Source of the DNA: Terripilifer ovatus
Lineage (GTDB): Bacteria; Pseudomonadota; Alphaproteobacteria; Rhizobiales; Beijerinckiaceae
Assembly (NCBI GenBank): GCA_029222685.1
Contig: JARHVB010000085.1
Span: forward strand, 1-64,000
Direction of reading: 5' to 3'
DNA length: 64,000 nucleotides
The notes under the pieces are model-generated. The model saw only the letters and a program-made list of their open reading frames with translations. It was not told where the DNA came from and searched no databases. Each line of letters begins with the position of its first letter. The stretch's first letter is position 1. Positions 54,368-62,437 of this stretch are shown piece after piece. A program made the translations under genes and the position numbers.

Positions 54368-56173
54368 TCACACAACCATTCCCTTCGCCAGTTCGCTCAC
54401 CTGGCGCTCGAACAGCGCCCGGTAGGCGCCGTTCTCGTGGCGCAGCAGCGCCTGGTGAGTGCCTTCCTCGATCACCCTGCCGCGGTCGAAGACGAGGATG
54501 CGGTCCATCACCCGCACCGTCGAGAGCCGGTGCGCAATGACGATGGTGGTGCGGCCGACCATCAGCCGCTCCATCGCTTCCTGGATCAAGGCTTCCGATT
54601 CCGAATCCAGGCTCGAGGTCGCCTCGTCGAGGATCAGGATCGGCGCATCGGCCAGGAAGGCCCGCGCCAGCGCCACGCGCTGCCGCTCGCCGCCAGACAG
54701 CTTGACGCCGCGTTCGCCCACCAAGGTGCCATAACCTTTCGGCAGCCGCGCGATGAAGTCATGCGCATTGGCAAGCCGCGCCGCCTGTTCGATCTCGGCC
54801 TGCGAGGCGCCGGGCCGGCCATAGGCGATGTTCTCGGCGAGCGAGCGGTGGAACAGCACCGGCTCCTGCTGCACGATGGCGATATTGGCGCGCAGGCTCG
54901 CCTGCGTGGCGGTGGCGATATCGCGTCCGTCGATGCTGATGCGCCCGCCCGTCACGTCGTACAGGCGCTGCACCAGTTTGACGAAGGTGGTCTTGCCGGA
55001 GCCGGAGCGCCCGACAAGGCCGACCTTCTCGCCGGCGGCGATGCGCAGCGAGAAGTCGCGGTAGAGCGGCTCGGCATGGCCGCCGTAATGGAAGGTGACA
55101 TGCTCGAAGGCGATGTCGCCAGCCGTCACGCTCATCGGCGTGGCGCCCTTGACGTCGGCGACGCCGAAGGGCTGGTCGTGCATGGCGACAAGCTCCTCCA
55201 TGTCGTTCACCGAGCGCTGCAGGTTGTGCACGTGCTGGCCGACATCGCGCAGATAGCCGTGCACCACCGCATAGCTGGTCAGCACGAAGGCGACATCGCC
55301 GGGGCTCGCCTGGCCTTTCGCCCACAGCCAGATGACGAGGCCGATGACGGAGCCGCGCAAGGTCAGCAGCACAAGCTGCTGCGCCGTGCCCGAATTGGTG
55401 CCGCGCACCCAGGTGCGCCGCGTCCGCCGCGACCATTTCGCCATCACTTGCGCGAGACGGGAATCCTCGCGCACTTCCGCCCCATAGGCCTTGACCACGG
55501 GGTTGCACGAGATCGCATCCGCCAGCGCGCCGCCCATGCGCGTATCCCAGCTGTTGGCCAGCCGCGCCGAGGGCGCCACATAGCGCAGCGAGAGCGCGAT
55601 GGTGACGACCGTATAGAGCACCGAGCCGGCCAACACGACGAGCCCCATCGCCGGCCAATGCCAGGCGAGCAGCAGGGTCGTGCCGAGCAGCACGACGACG
55701 GACGGCAGCAGAGCCATCAGGATGGTATCGCTCAGCAGGTCGAGCGCCCACATGCCGCGCGTGATCTTGCGCACCGTCGAGCCGGCGAAATTATTGGCGT
55801 GCCAGTCCGTCGAGAACCGCTGCAGGCGTGCGAACGCCTCCTGCGCCGTCTCGGACATCGTCTTCAAGGTCACGCTGGTGATGGCAAGAAAGCCGACATG
55901 ACGGGCCAGAACGGTGAGGGCGCCGAGCAGCAGCATGGCCGCCAGCGCCGCCAGCGCCGGGGTCAACCCGCGCTCGCCGCCGGGCGCCACCGCGTCGACC
56001 AGCCGGCCGGCATAGAGCGGCAGGAACAGGTCGGCCGCTGTGGCAGCCATCATCGCCGTCGCTGCGAAGGCGACGCGGACGGGCTGACGCCCCCAATGCC
56101 GAAAAACGAAACCCAGGACGGCCCGGAACGGCTCCCGCCGCTCGGGTGAATGATGAAGACTCATGATGATCAC
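54368..56173 (-). CDS. ABC exporter, fused membrane and ATPase domains
   Basis: A 601-residue half-transporter: an exporter-type six-helix membrane domain (about residues 25-320) fused to an ATPase with Walker A GRSGSGKTT, signature KLSGGERQRVALARAFL and Walker B ILILDEATSSLDSE. It works as a homodimer exporting lipids, peptides or drugs. The start may be 56173 or the ATG three codons on. It lies 61 bases from the globin gene, same strand downstream. Cargo not indicated. Confidence 0.93.
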   Translation of the reverse strand: MIIMSLHHSPERREPFRAVLGFVFRHWGRQPVRVAFAATAMMAATAADLFLPLYAGRLVDAVAPGGERGLTPALAALAAMLLLGALTVLARHVGFLAITSVTLKTMSETAQEAFARLQRFSTDWHANNFAGSTVRKITRGMWALDLLSDTILMALLPSVVVLLGTTLLLAWHWPAMGLVVLAGSVLYTVVTIALSLRYVAPSARLANSWDTRMGGALADAISCNPVVKAYGAEVREDSRLAQVMAKWSRRTRRTWVRGTNSGTAQQLVLLTLRGSVIGLVIWLWAKGQASPGDVAFVLTSYAVVHGYLRDVGQHVHNLQRSVNDMEELVAMHDQPFGVADVKGATPMSVTAGDIAFEHVTFHYGGHAEPLYRDFSLRIAAGEKVGLVGRSGSGKTTFVKLVQRLYDVTGGRISIDGRDIATATQASLRANIAIVQQEPVLFHRSLAENIAYGRPGASQAEIEQAARLANAHDFIARLPKGYGTLVGERGVKLSGGERQRVALARAFLADAPILILDEATSSLDSESEALIQEAMERLMVGRTTIVIAHRLSTVRVMDRILVFDRGRVIEEGTHQALLRHENGAYRALFERQVSELAKGMVV

Positions 56174-56345
56174 CGGCGGCCTCGGGACAGCCGCCTCCAG
56201 ATTGGAAACAAAGCCGGCGCAAGGGCGGCAGGCTTCAGAAAGGACGAAGGGAAGAAAGCAGACTGAAGAAAATCCTGCGGCGCGCTCAGGCGGGCCGCGA
56301 ATACGAACAGGTCGGGCCTAGCGGCGCGACATTCGGGGAGCGGTA

Positions 56346-56597
56346 ATGATGATGCTGCAATTCATTCAGTCCTCCCTCGTTCGTGTTGGAGACGGCTGCA
56401 TAAATAACCGGCGCGAGCCCCGCCGACAACCCCCGCGGCTGGCGGGCCGGTCAAAACGGCGTGTCCGGTGCATTTTTGCCACGGCGAACATGACGCGGAT
56501 TTGCGGATGGCGCTGCGGTGCACCATTGCTGTATGGAACGCGCACGTGCGGCCTCCGGACCGCAGCTATTCAGAGCCAGGTTTTGTTACACCTATGA
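56346..56597 (+). CDS. Candidate 83-residue leader ORF before the ABC-F gene
   Basis: In the 420-base gap before the ABC-F gene there is a frame with GGGGAG 6 bases before ATGATGATG, which encodes MMMLQFIQSS and a Arg/Cys-rich remainder, and whose stop overlaps the ABC-F start codon (ATGA). The middle of the transcript can fold strongly (GCCCCGCC with GGCGGGC near 56420-56448). The layout resembles translational leaders that control antibiotic-resistance ABC-F genes, but the sequence composition looks non-coding, so confidence is low. Confidence 0.3.
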   Translation: MMMLQFIQSSLVRVGDGCINNRREPRRQPPRLAGRSKRRVRCIFATANMTRICGWRCGAPLLYGTRTCGLRTAAIQSQVLLHL

Positions 56598-58216
56598 TTC
56601 GTCTCGACAATATCAGCAAGCAGAACGGCCACCAGATTCTCTTCATCGAGGCTTCGGCAGCGCTCCAGCGCGGCGAGAAGGTCGGCCTCGTCGGCCCCAA
56701 CGGCGCCGGCAAGACCACCTTGTTCCGTATGATCACCGGCGAGGAAGACCCCGATGAAGGCCAGGTCGGCGTCGATCGCGGCGTCACCATCGGCTATTTC
56801 AGCCAGGACGTCGGTGACATGTCGGGCCGCAGCGCCGTGGCCGAGGTGATGGATGGCGCCGGCCCGGTCAGCGAGGTCGCCGCCGAGCTGAAGGCGCTCG
56901 AGACCGCCATGGGCGACCCCGATCAGGCCGACGACATGGAAAACCTCATCGAGCGTTACGGCGAGGTGCAGGCCCGCTTCGAGGAGCTCGACGGCTATGC
57001 GCTCGACGGCCGCGCCCGCGAGGTTCTGGCTGGCCTCAGCTTCACCCAGGAGATGATGGACGGCGATGTCGGCGCGCTCTCGGGCGGCTGGAAGATGCGC
57101 GTGGCGCTCGCCCGCATCCTGCTCATGCGGCCCGACGCCATGCTGCTCGACGAGCCGAGCAACCATCTCGATCTCGAAAGCATCATCTGGCTCGAGCAGT
57201 TCCTGCGCGGCTACGAGGGTGCGCTGCTGATGACCTCGCATGATCGCGAGTTCATGAACCGCATCGTCGGCAAGATCATCGAGATCGACGGCGGCTCGCT
57301 CACCACCTATTCCGGCGATTACGAATTCTATGCGCAGCAGCGCGCGCTCAACGAAAAGCAGCAGCAGGCGCAGTTCGAGCGCCAGCAGGCCATGCTCGCC
57401 AAGGAGATCAGCTTCATCGAGCGCTTCAAGGCGCGCGCCTCCCACGCCGCGCAGGTGCAGAGCCGGGTGAAGAAGCTGGAGAAGATCGAGAAGGTCGAGC
57501 CGCCGAAGCGCCGCCAGTCCGTGCAGTTCGACTTTCCGCCGGCGCCGCGCTCGGGTGAAGACGTGGCCACTTTGAAGAACGTCCACAAGAGCTACGGCAG
57601 CCGCGCCATCTACGAGGGCCTCGACTTCCAGGTGCGCCGCCGCGAGCGCTGGTGCGTCATGGGCATCAACGGCGCCGGCAAGTCCACTTTGCTGAAACTC
57701 ATTGCCGGCTCGGCCGAGCCGGACAACGGCACCGTCGCTATCAGCAGCACCGTCAAGATGGGCTATTTCGCCCAGCACGCCATGGACCTGCTCGATGGCG
57801 ATCGCACCGTGTTCGAATCGCTGGAGGATTCATTCCCCCAGGCGGGGCAGGGCTCGCTGCGCACGCTCGCCGGCTGCTTCGGCTTCTCCGGCGACGACGT
57901 GGAGAAGAAATGCCGCGTGCTCTCCGGCGGCGAAAAGGCGCGGCTCGTCATGGCGAAAATGCTCTACGACCCGCCGAACTTCCTAGTGCTCGACGAGCCG
58001 ACCAACCATCTCGACATGGCGACCAAGGAAATGCTCATCACCGCGCTCTCGCAATACGAAGGCACCATGCTCTTCGTTTCGCACGACCGGCATTTTCTGG
58101 CGGCGCTGTCGAACAGGGTGCTGGAGCTGACGCCCGAGGGCGTGCATCAGTATGGCGGCGGGTATACGGAATATGTCGCGCGCACGGGGCAGGAGGCGCC
58201 GGGGCTGCATGGGTGA
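56594..58216 (+). CDS. ABC-F family ATPase (ribosome-associated)
   Basis: A 540-residue soluble protein with two ATPase domains and no membrane part. Walker A motifs are GPNGAGKTT and GINGAGKST; signatures are LSGGWKMRVALARILL and LSGGEKARLVMAKML; Walker B motifs are MLLDEPSNHLD and LVLDEPTNHLD. The inter-domain linker (ERFKARASHAAQVQSRVKKL) is charged as in YheS/EttA-type translation factors. The start MIRLDNISKQ was chosen; longer readings run into non-coding DNA. Confidence 0.94.
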   Translation: MIRLDNISKQNGHQILFIEASAALQRGEKVGLVGPNGAGKTTLFRMITGEEDPDEGQVGVDRGVTIGYFSQDVGDMSGRSAVAEVMDGAGPVSEVAAELKALETAMGDPDQADDMENLIERYGEVQARFEELDGYALDGRAREVLAGLSFTQEMMDGDVGALSGGWKMRVALARILLMRPDAMLLDEPSNHLDLESIIWLEQFLRGYEGALLMTSHDREFMNRIVGKIIEIDGGSLTTYSGDYEFYAQQRALNEKQQQAQFERQQAMLAKEISFIERFKARASHAAQVQSRVKKLEKIEKVEPPKRRQSVQFDFPPAPRSGEDVATLKNVHKSYGSRAIYEGLDFQVRRRERWCVMGINGAGKSTLLKLIAGSAEPDNGTVAISSTVKMGYFAQHAMDLLDGDRTVFESLEDSFPQAGQGSLRTLAGCFGFSGDDVEKKCRVLSGGEKARLVMAKMLYDPPNFLVLDEPTNHLDMATKEMLITALSQYEGTMLFVSHDRHFLAALSNRVLELTPEGVHQYGGGYTEYVARTGQEAPGLHG

Positions 58217-58233
58217 GGGGTCAGACTGGGTAA

Positions 58234-59415
58234 TTAGATTGCGGCAGGGATTGGATCGGTGCCTTCGCTGAGAATGGCGAGGTAGCGACGGTAACTGAAT
58301 ACGCGACCGCGTTTTCGGCCAGTGATCTCCTCGACAACGCCAAGGCGTTCAAGCTCGGCAAGCGCAGCGTTGATCGTGGGCGCTGACAGGCCCGTTCGTT
58401 CGACCAACTGATTTGCAGTGAGATACGGGTTTCGCTGAAAGAGGTCGTGAATCCGCAGTGCTGAGCCTGCACGCTCGCTCTCGACTGTGATGCGCTCGCG
58501 ATCTTCTTTGAACAACTCCACAATTCGAGTAGCAGCATCGAATGCTTGGTTGGCCGTGTCGGCGACACCAGCAAGAAAGAAGTCGAGCCACGCCTCCCAG
58601 GCACCATTCTCGCGTACTTCCTGAAGCAGCCGATAATAGTCCGCGCGATGGGTTTTCAGGTACAGACTCAGATAGAGCAGCGGCTTGCGCAGGACGCCGT
58701 TGACACAAAGATAGAGCGTCACCAGCAACCGGCCTATACGGCCATTGCCGTCCAGAAATGGATGGATCGTTTCGAACTGGACGTGCAAAAGGCCCGCCTT
58801 GATCAATGCAGGAAGCTGGGAGGTTTGCTCGTGCATGAAGCGCTCAAGAGCATCTAGACAGGCATCCAACTCGGTCACGGGCGGCGGCACGAAGAGTGCA
58901 TTGCCGGGGCGGGTGCCCCCAATCCAATTCTGCGATCGTCGGAACTCGCCTGGGCTTTTGGTGCCGCCGCGTCCGCTTTGCAGAAGTCGCTCGTGCATTT
59001 CTCTGACGAGACGCAGGGACAGCGGTAGCGTCTCCAACCGTTCCAAGCCATACATCATGGCATCGACATAGTTCGAAACTTCGCGGATATCGTCGATGGG
59101 TTGGCCGGCTTGCGCCTCCGTCTCGAACCGAAGCAAGTCCGAGAGAGACGATTGAGTACCCTCGATTTGCGACGAGAGGACAGCCTCCTTCCTCACATAC
59201 ATGTAGAGAAACAGTTCCTGGCGGGGCAACAATATTGTTATGCCGTCGAGACGGCCCAATGCTCGTTCCGCCAAGCTGAGGCGGTCCAAGAGGGGGAGCA
59301 CATCGATCGGCGGGGCAGGTGGCAATGGCGGAGGCACGAAGGCGCGTACCGCCTCACCTGCGACAGGTATCTCAACGAAGCGGCCCAGCCGCAGATTGGG
59401 TTCCGGATCGGCCAT
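58234..59415 (-). CDS. Fic domain protein with C-terminal winged helix
   Basis: A 393-residue Fic AMP-transferase-like protein. The active motif HPFLDGNGRIGR begins at His218. An inhibitory motif of the (S/T)xxxE(G/N) type, SSQIEG (residues 81-86), lies N-terminal, so it is a class II Fic, held inactive until the helix is displaced. Residues 330-390 form a winged helix-turn-helix (YLTANQLVERTGLSAPTINAAL). No ribosome site precedes the ATG. Three identical 9-base boxes lie in its promoter, suggesting it may control its own expression through the C-terminal domain. Confidence 0.92.
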   Translation of the reverse strand: MADPEPNLRLGRFVEIPVAGEAVRAFVPPPLPPAPPIDVLPLLDRLSLAERALGRLDGITILLPRQELFLYMYVRKEAVLSSQIEGTQSSLSDLLRFETEAQAGQPIDDIREVSNYVDAMMYGLERLETLPLSLRLVREMHERLLQSGRGGTKSPGEFRRSQNWIGGTRPGNALFVPPPVTELDACLDALERFMHEQTSQLPALIKAGLLHVQFETIHPFLDGNGRIGRLLVTLYLCVNGVLRKPLLYLSLYLKTHRADYYRLLQEVRENGAWEAWLDFFLAGVADTANQAFDAATRIVELFKEDRERITVESERAGSALRIHDLFQRNPYLTANQLVERTGLSAPTINAALAELERLGVVEEITGRKRGRVFSYRRYLAILSEGTDPIPAAI

Positions 59416-59438
59416 GCGCAGATTATGGAGAGTTGATG

Positions 59439-59501
59439 TTATTTAAGCAATAAGCGTTTGGCTTAAATAGCGGATTGGCTAAGATAAGCTCGCTTAAATA
59501 A
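59439..59501. promoter_or_regulatory. Three GCTTAAATA boxes upstream of the Fic gene
   Basis: The box GCTTAAATA occurs at 59461-59469 and 59492-59500 on the plus strand and inverted (TATTTAAGC) at 59440-59448, within 62 bases of the Fic start. The spacing between the first inverted and direct copies is 12 bases. The stretch is AT-rich compared with its surroundings, typical for a promoter. Operator function is inferred. Confidence 0.6.
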
Positions 59502-59557
59502 CAGCCTATAGATATGCCCCCCTGCCGGCCTTGAGCTCGGAGGCAGATAATTCCTTT

Positions 59558-59770
59558 TCAATAATGCGGCGGTGGCGGTTCCGGCACGCCGCGCGGATCG
59601 CCCATGTTCTGGAACTCCTCACGCAATTGCGCCACCTGCCGCTCGAGCATGTCGATCCGGCGCCATTGCGCCGTGATCACTTCGTTCAGGTCCGCCAGCG
59701 TCCGGTCCTGATGGGCGATACGGGTTTCGAGCGCATCGAGCCGGCTCGGCTCGGAGGGGGCATCGCTCAT
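59558..59770 (-). CDS. slyX: SlyX family protein
   Basis: A 70-residue protein with the SlyX pattern: a coiled-coil of about 45 residues (LDALETRIAHQDRTLADLNEV ... EEFQNM) ending in a proline-rich tail that closes with PPPPHY. SlyX proteins of this length are widespread and of unknown function. The start follows an AGGATCAG region. It is followed by a 271-base gap that holds the fourth family B repeat. Confidence 0.92.
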   Translation of the reverse strand: MSDAPSEPSRLDALETRIAHQDRTLADLNEVITAQWRRIDMLERQVAQLREEFQNMGDPRGVPEPPPPHY

Positions 59771-59842
59771 GTCTGATCCTTTGCGTTGACGTTCTTTGAA
59801 CGGGTCGGTTGTAAGCTGAGGGTGTGGACCTGAAAACCCAAC

Positions 59843-60006
59843 AGAAGCTCTTATCCTGAGGAGGCGCGCAGCGCCGTCTCGAAGGCAATATGTCTTAAGG
59901 ACTGGGCGACAGGCGAGAACAGAAAATAAGGCGCTGCCTGATTGCGGCGTGACGCCCTCGTCCTTCGAGACACGCCTTTCAGGCGTTCCTCAGGATGAGG
60001 GCTTCT
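59843..60006. repeat. Family B repeat, copy 4
   Basis: A 164-base copy; the left end is diverged (AGAAGCTCTTATCCTGAGGA) and the left arm shortened, whereas the right arm (CTCGTCCTTCGAGACACGCC, then TCAGGATGAGGGCTTCT) is intact. It lies directly upstream of the cupin gene. Confidence 0.85.
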
Positions 60007-60041
60007 TTGTCAATTGAAGCAAACATCAAGTGGGGGACAGC

Positions 60042-60473
60042 ATGAGACGCATCGCGGGCGCCGCCCTTCTTTTAACAGTTCTGGCCGGAAACGCTTTCGC
60101 CGAAGGCCCGATGCCGGTGCCGCCCATCGCGGTGAAGCCCATCGCCTCGCTCGACAAGACCGCGTCGGGCCAGCCGATCACCTTTCCGCAAGGCCCCGGC
60201 CGCGTGATCGTCGCCGAATATGTCATCGCGCCGGGCGCGATGTTGCCGCTGCACAAGCACCCCTATCCGCGCTTCGCCTATGTGCTGCAGGGCACACTTG
60301 AGGTGACCGACAAGGACACCGACCAGACCTTCACCTACAAGCCCGGCGATGTCGTCGTCGAAGTCATCGACCAACGTCATCTCGGCCAGAACAAGGGTAG
60401 CGACGCCGTGCGCCTGCTGGTGCTGGACACGACGCCGACGGATGTGAAGGGCAATGTGGTGGTGGAGAAGTAA
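60042..60473 (+). CDS. Exported cupin-domain protein
   Basis: A 143-residue single-domain cupin with a Sec signal (GAALLLTVLAGNAFAE). Metal ligands are suggested by HKHPYPR (first motif) and DQRH (second motif), but the glutamate usual in the first motif is replaced by arginine. It would be a periplasmic metal-binding protein. The ATG at 60042 is preferred to a GTG four codons earlier. A second copy of its last 23 codons lies at 61747-61815. Confidence 0.85.
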   Translation: MRRIAGAALLLTVLAGNAFAEGPMPVPPIAVKPIASLDKTASGQPITFPQGPGRVIVAEYVIAPGAMLPLHKHPYPRFAYVLQGTLEVTDKDTDQTFTYKPGDVVVEVIDQRHLGQNKGSDAVRLLVLDTTPTDVKGNVVVEK

Positions 60474-60681
60474 GGGGCCACCAAGATCGGAAAGACTCTT
60501 TGATGAAGATGCGGCTAAATCATGCGGAGTGGAGACGTCGATCAATGCATTGCGACAGTGGTGTCCACTTGGTCAGGCAGACTCATAATGGCCGCTATGA
60601 GCAAATTGGCCGTTAATCTCTTCGTAACCACGATGTATCCAAATGAGATACGAGCTGATTCGCTCGTCTGAGGGCTATATT

Positions 60682-61332
60682 ATGCAAAATACTTCGCACG
60701 CTGTGATGGCGCAACGCGTCGAAGCCAGCGATAGCCCAGATGATTTCCCGACACCCCCATGGGCTACGCGGGCACTGCTCGAACATATCATTGACGAGCC
60801 GAATTTTAAGAATCTAAGCTGCCTGGAGCCGGCATGTGGTGCAGGACACATGGCGAAAGTGCTTAAGGAATATTTCGGCGAAGTCCGTTATTCCGATGCC
60901 TACAAGTACGGATATGGGCCTGTTCGTGATTTTCTTACCTACCCGTACGAAACCAACGCTGTTGATTGGGTCATCACTAATCCTCCCTTCCGGCTTGCCG
61001 AGGAGTTCGTACTTAGATCCTTGAACGTAGCTCGGAGTGGCGTGGCGATTTTGGCACGCACTGTCTTTCTTGAGAGCGCAGGCCGATATCAAGCAATCTT
61101 CATGAAGCAGCCCCCAAGCAAGTTCGCTCAGTTCGTCGAGCGAGTGCCAATGGTCAAGGGACGGCTGGATCAAAAAGCCAGCACTGCCACCGGATATGCT
61201 TGGTTGGTATGGGAGAAGCGGCGTCAAGGGCAACCGCGGCTGATGTGGGTGCCTCCTTGCCGAAAGGACTTGGAAAAGCCTGGAGATTATAGTCTTCCAG
61301 GCACCACGACTAAAGCCGTTAGGTCTCGTTAG
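60682..61332 (+). CDS. Orphan phage-type DNA N6-adenine methyltransferase-like protein
   Basis: A 216-residue SAM-dependent methyltransferase-like protein. The opening DDFPTPPWATRALL, the SAM-binding motif LEPACGAGH (residues 48-56) and the catalytic NPPF (100-103) are typical of small phage adenine methyltransferases. The ATG at 60682 has GAGGG 8 bases upstream, better than the ATG at 60643. No restriction enzyme gene accompanies it. It converges with the HTH-like gene, overlapping by 14 bases. Codon use suggests transfer from a phage or plasmid. Confidence 0.82.
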   Translation: MQNTSHAVMAQRVEASDSPDDFPTPPWATRALLEHIIDEPNFKNLSCLEPACGAGHMAKVLKEYFGEVRYSDAYKYGYGPVRDFLTYPYETNAVDWVITNPPFRLAEEFVLRSLNVARSGVAILARTVFLESAGRYQAIFMKQPPSKFAQFVERVPMVKGRLDQKASTATGYAWLVWEKRRQGQPRLMWVPPCRKDLEKPGDYSLPGTTTKAVRSR

Positions 61333-61654
61333 ACTCGTAACGCTTAACAGCCTCTTCTAAGATTTTGATGACATCTGGCAACCCTGCGCCGGGCTTCTTC
61401 GCCTCTGCGAGCGCATGTTTGACGGCAATGTGCAAGCGCCGTCCCTTAATGCCCGGCGCGCCCTTCGGAGGCAATTTGCTACTTGGTGCCGCTACAGGAG
61501 GGCCATATTTGCCGTCTTTCGTTTCCTTTATCCGACCTTGGTTCACTCCAAACCATGCAGCAATATCATGGTTTCGATCGCCGCGATTAGCCATCCCAAT
61601 CACTATGCTAACGTCACTCGAAGTTATGTGGTGCCCGCTTTTAGCTGCCGTCAT
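61319..61654 (-). CDS. Small HTH-like protein of unknown function
   Basis: A 111-residue protein on the minus strand. Residues 14-46 (VSIVIGMANRGDRNHDIAAWFGVNQGRIKE) resemble a Hin/resolvase-type helix-turn-helix; the rest is rich in Lys, Pro and Gly. Its 3' end overlaps the methyltransferase gene by 14 bases in a tail-to-tail arrangement. Lower GC content than the neighbours. It may be a regulator of the methyltransferase; no family could be named. Confidence 0.68.
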   Translation of the reverse strand: MTAAKSGHHITSSDVSIVIGMANRGDRNHDIAAWFGVNQGRIKETKDGKYGPPVAAPSSKLPPKGAPGIKGRRLHIAVKHALAEAKKPGAGLPDVIKILEEAVKRYESNET

Positions 61655-61746
61655 GGTTCATCCCCCAACAACTGAAAGATTGAACCATATCTGATACATA
61701 GGAGTCGAGTCCCGCGTCACATAAGACCAGACCTTTAACAACGACC

Positions 61747-61815
61747 GCCGTGCGCCTGCTGGTGCTGGAAACCACACTGGCCGATGTGACAGGCAATGTG
61801 GAGGTGGAGAAGTAA
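61747..61815 (+). pseudogene. 3' remnant of a cupin paralogue
   Basis: Twenty-three codons, AVRLLVLETTLADVTGNVEV then EK and stop, match the last codons of the cupin gene at 60042-60473 (AVRLLVLDTTPTDVKGNVVV, EK, stop) with about ten base changes. The frame is intact but the upstream 120 codons are absent. A tandem cupin gene was probably displaced when the methyltransferase island inserted. Confidence 0.85.
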
Positions 61816-61829
61816 CGATAGCCTCGGTG

Positions 61830-61935
61830 TGTCATTCCCGCCAAGCGAAGCGCAGAGCGGGAATCCAGGAAGCAACGTGCGCTTTCCCGATGTCTGGATT
61901 CCCGCTCGCCTGCTGCGCAGGCGTCGGGAATGACA
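61830..61935. repeat. Family A repeat, copy 5
   Basis: A well-preserved 106-base copy with both hairpin halves (TGTCATTCCCGCCAAGCGAA at the start, GCGTCGGGAATGACA at the end). It follows the cupin remnant and lies between convergent transcription units. Confidence 0.88.
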
Positions 61936-61986
61936 AATGGCGCCATCTTGCGATGACGCCATCTGCAATCTTCTAAAACCGCAAGC

Positions 61987-62397
61987 CTACTTCAGGCTGT
62001 CCGGCACGACGCCGCCGGATTCGGCGAGCTTGTCCATCACCTGCTTGTGCAGCCACACGTTCATCTCGGCGGAGCCGTCGAGCGCGCCCTTGTAACCGAG
62101 TTCCTGGGCCAGCTCCTTGCGGGCGGCGAGGCTGGAGTCGAGGTTGAGGAGTTTCATCAGGTCGACGATCGATGTCTTCCAGTTGTAGTCCGAGTGGCCG
62201 GACTTGGCGGCGATGCCCTCGATCATGCCGACGACCTGATCGTGGGTGATCGGGGCCGGCTTGGCGCCTGCGGGAGCTGCCGGGCTGCCTGCGGAGGTGG
62301 CCGCCGGCGGAACGGTGCCGGCCGGCGCAGCCGCCGGCGTGTCAGCCGCCTTGGCATGGCCGAAAATGGCCGACGCGATCTTGCCGAAAATGCTCAT
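61987..62397 (-). CDS. DUF3597 family protein
   Basis: A 136-residue protein. Residues 1-50 are a short helix (MSIFGKIASAIFG) followed by an Ala/Pro-rich linker; residues 51-136 form the DUF3597 domain, seen as SDYNWKTSIVDLMKLLNLDSSL and ARKELAQELGYKG. The domain is similar to cell-wall or LysM-associated proteins of rhizobia; its role is unknown. No signal peptide. A short gap holding no gene separates it from the binding-protein gene. Confidence 0.9.
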   Translation of the reverse strand: MSIFGKIASAIFGHAKAADTPAAAPAGTVPPAATSAGSPAAPAGAKPAPITHDQVVGMIEGIAAKSGHSDYNWKTSIVDLMKLLNLDSSLAARKELAQELGYKGALDGSAEMNVWLHKQVMDKLAESGGVVPDSLK

Positions 62398-62437
62398 GAT
62401 CTGATCCTTTCATAAATAGGCACGGTATGAAACAGGG

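Larger units (their letters stand above)
60474..61746. other. Low-GC accessory island between cupin gene and cupin remnant
   Basis: About 1.27 kb of visibly lower GC content and different codon use, holding the methyltransferase and the HTH-like gene, bounded on the left by the intact cupin gene and on the right by the 3' remnant of a cupin paralogue. No integrase, direct target repeats or att-like sequence was found. The 208 bases between the cupin stop and the methyltransferase start hold no gene. Confidence 0.65.
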
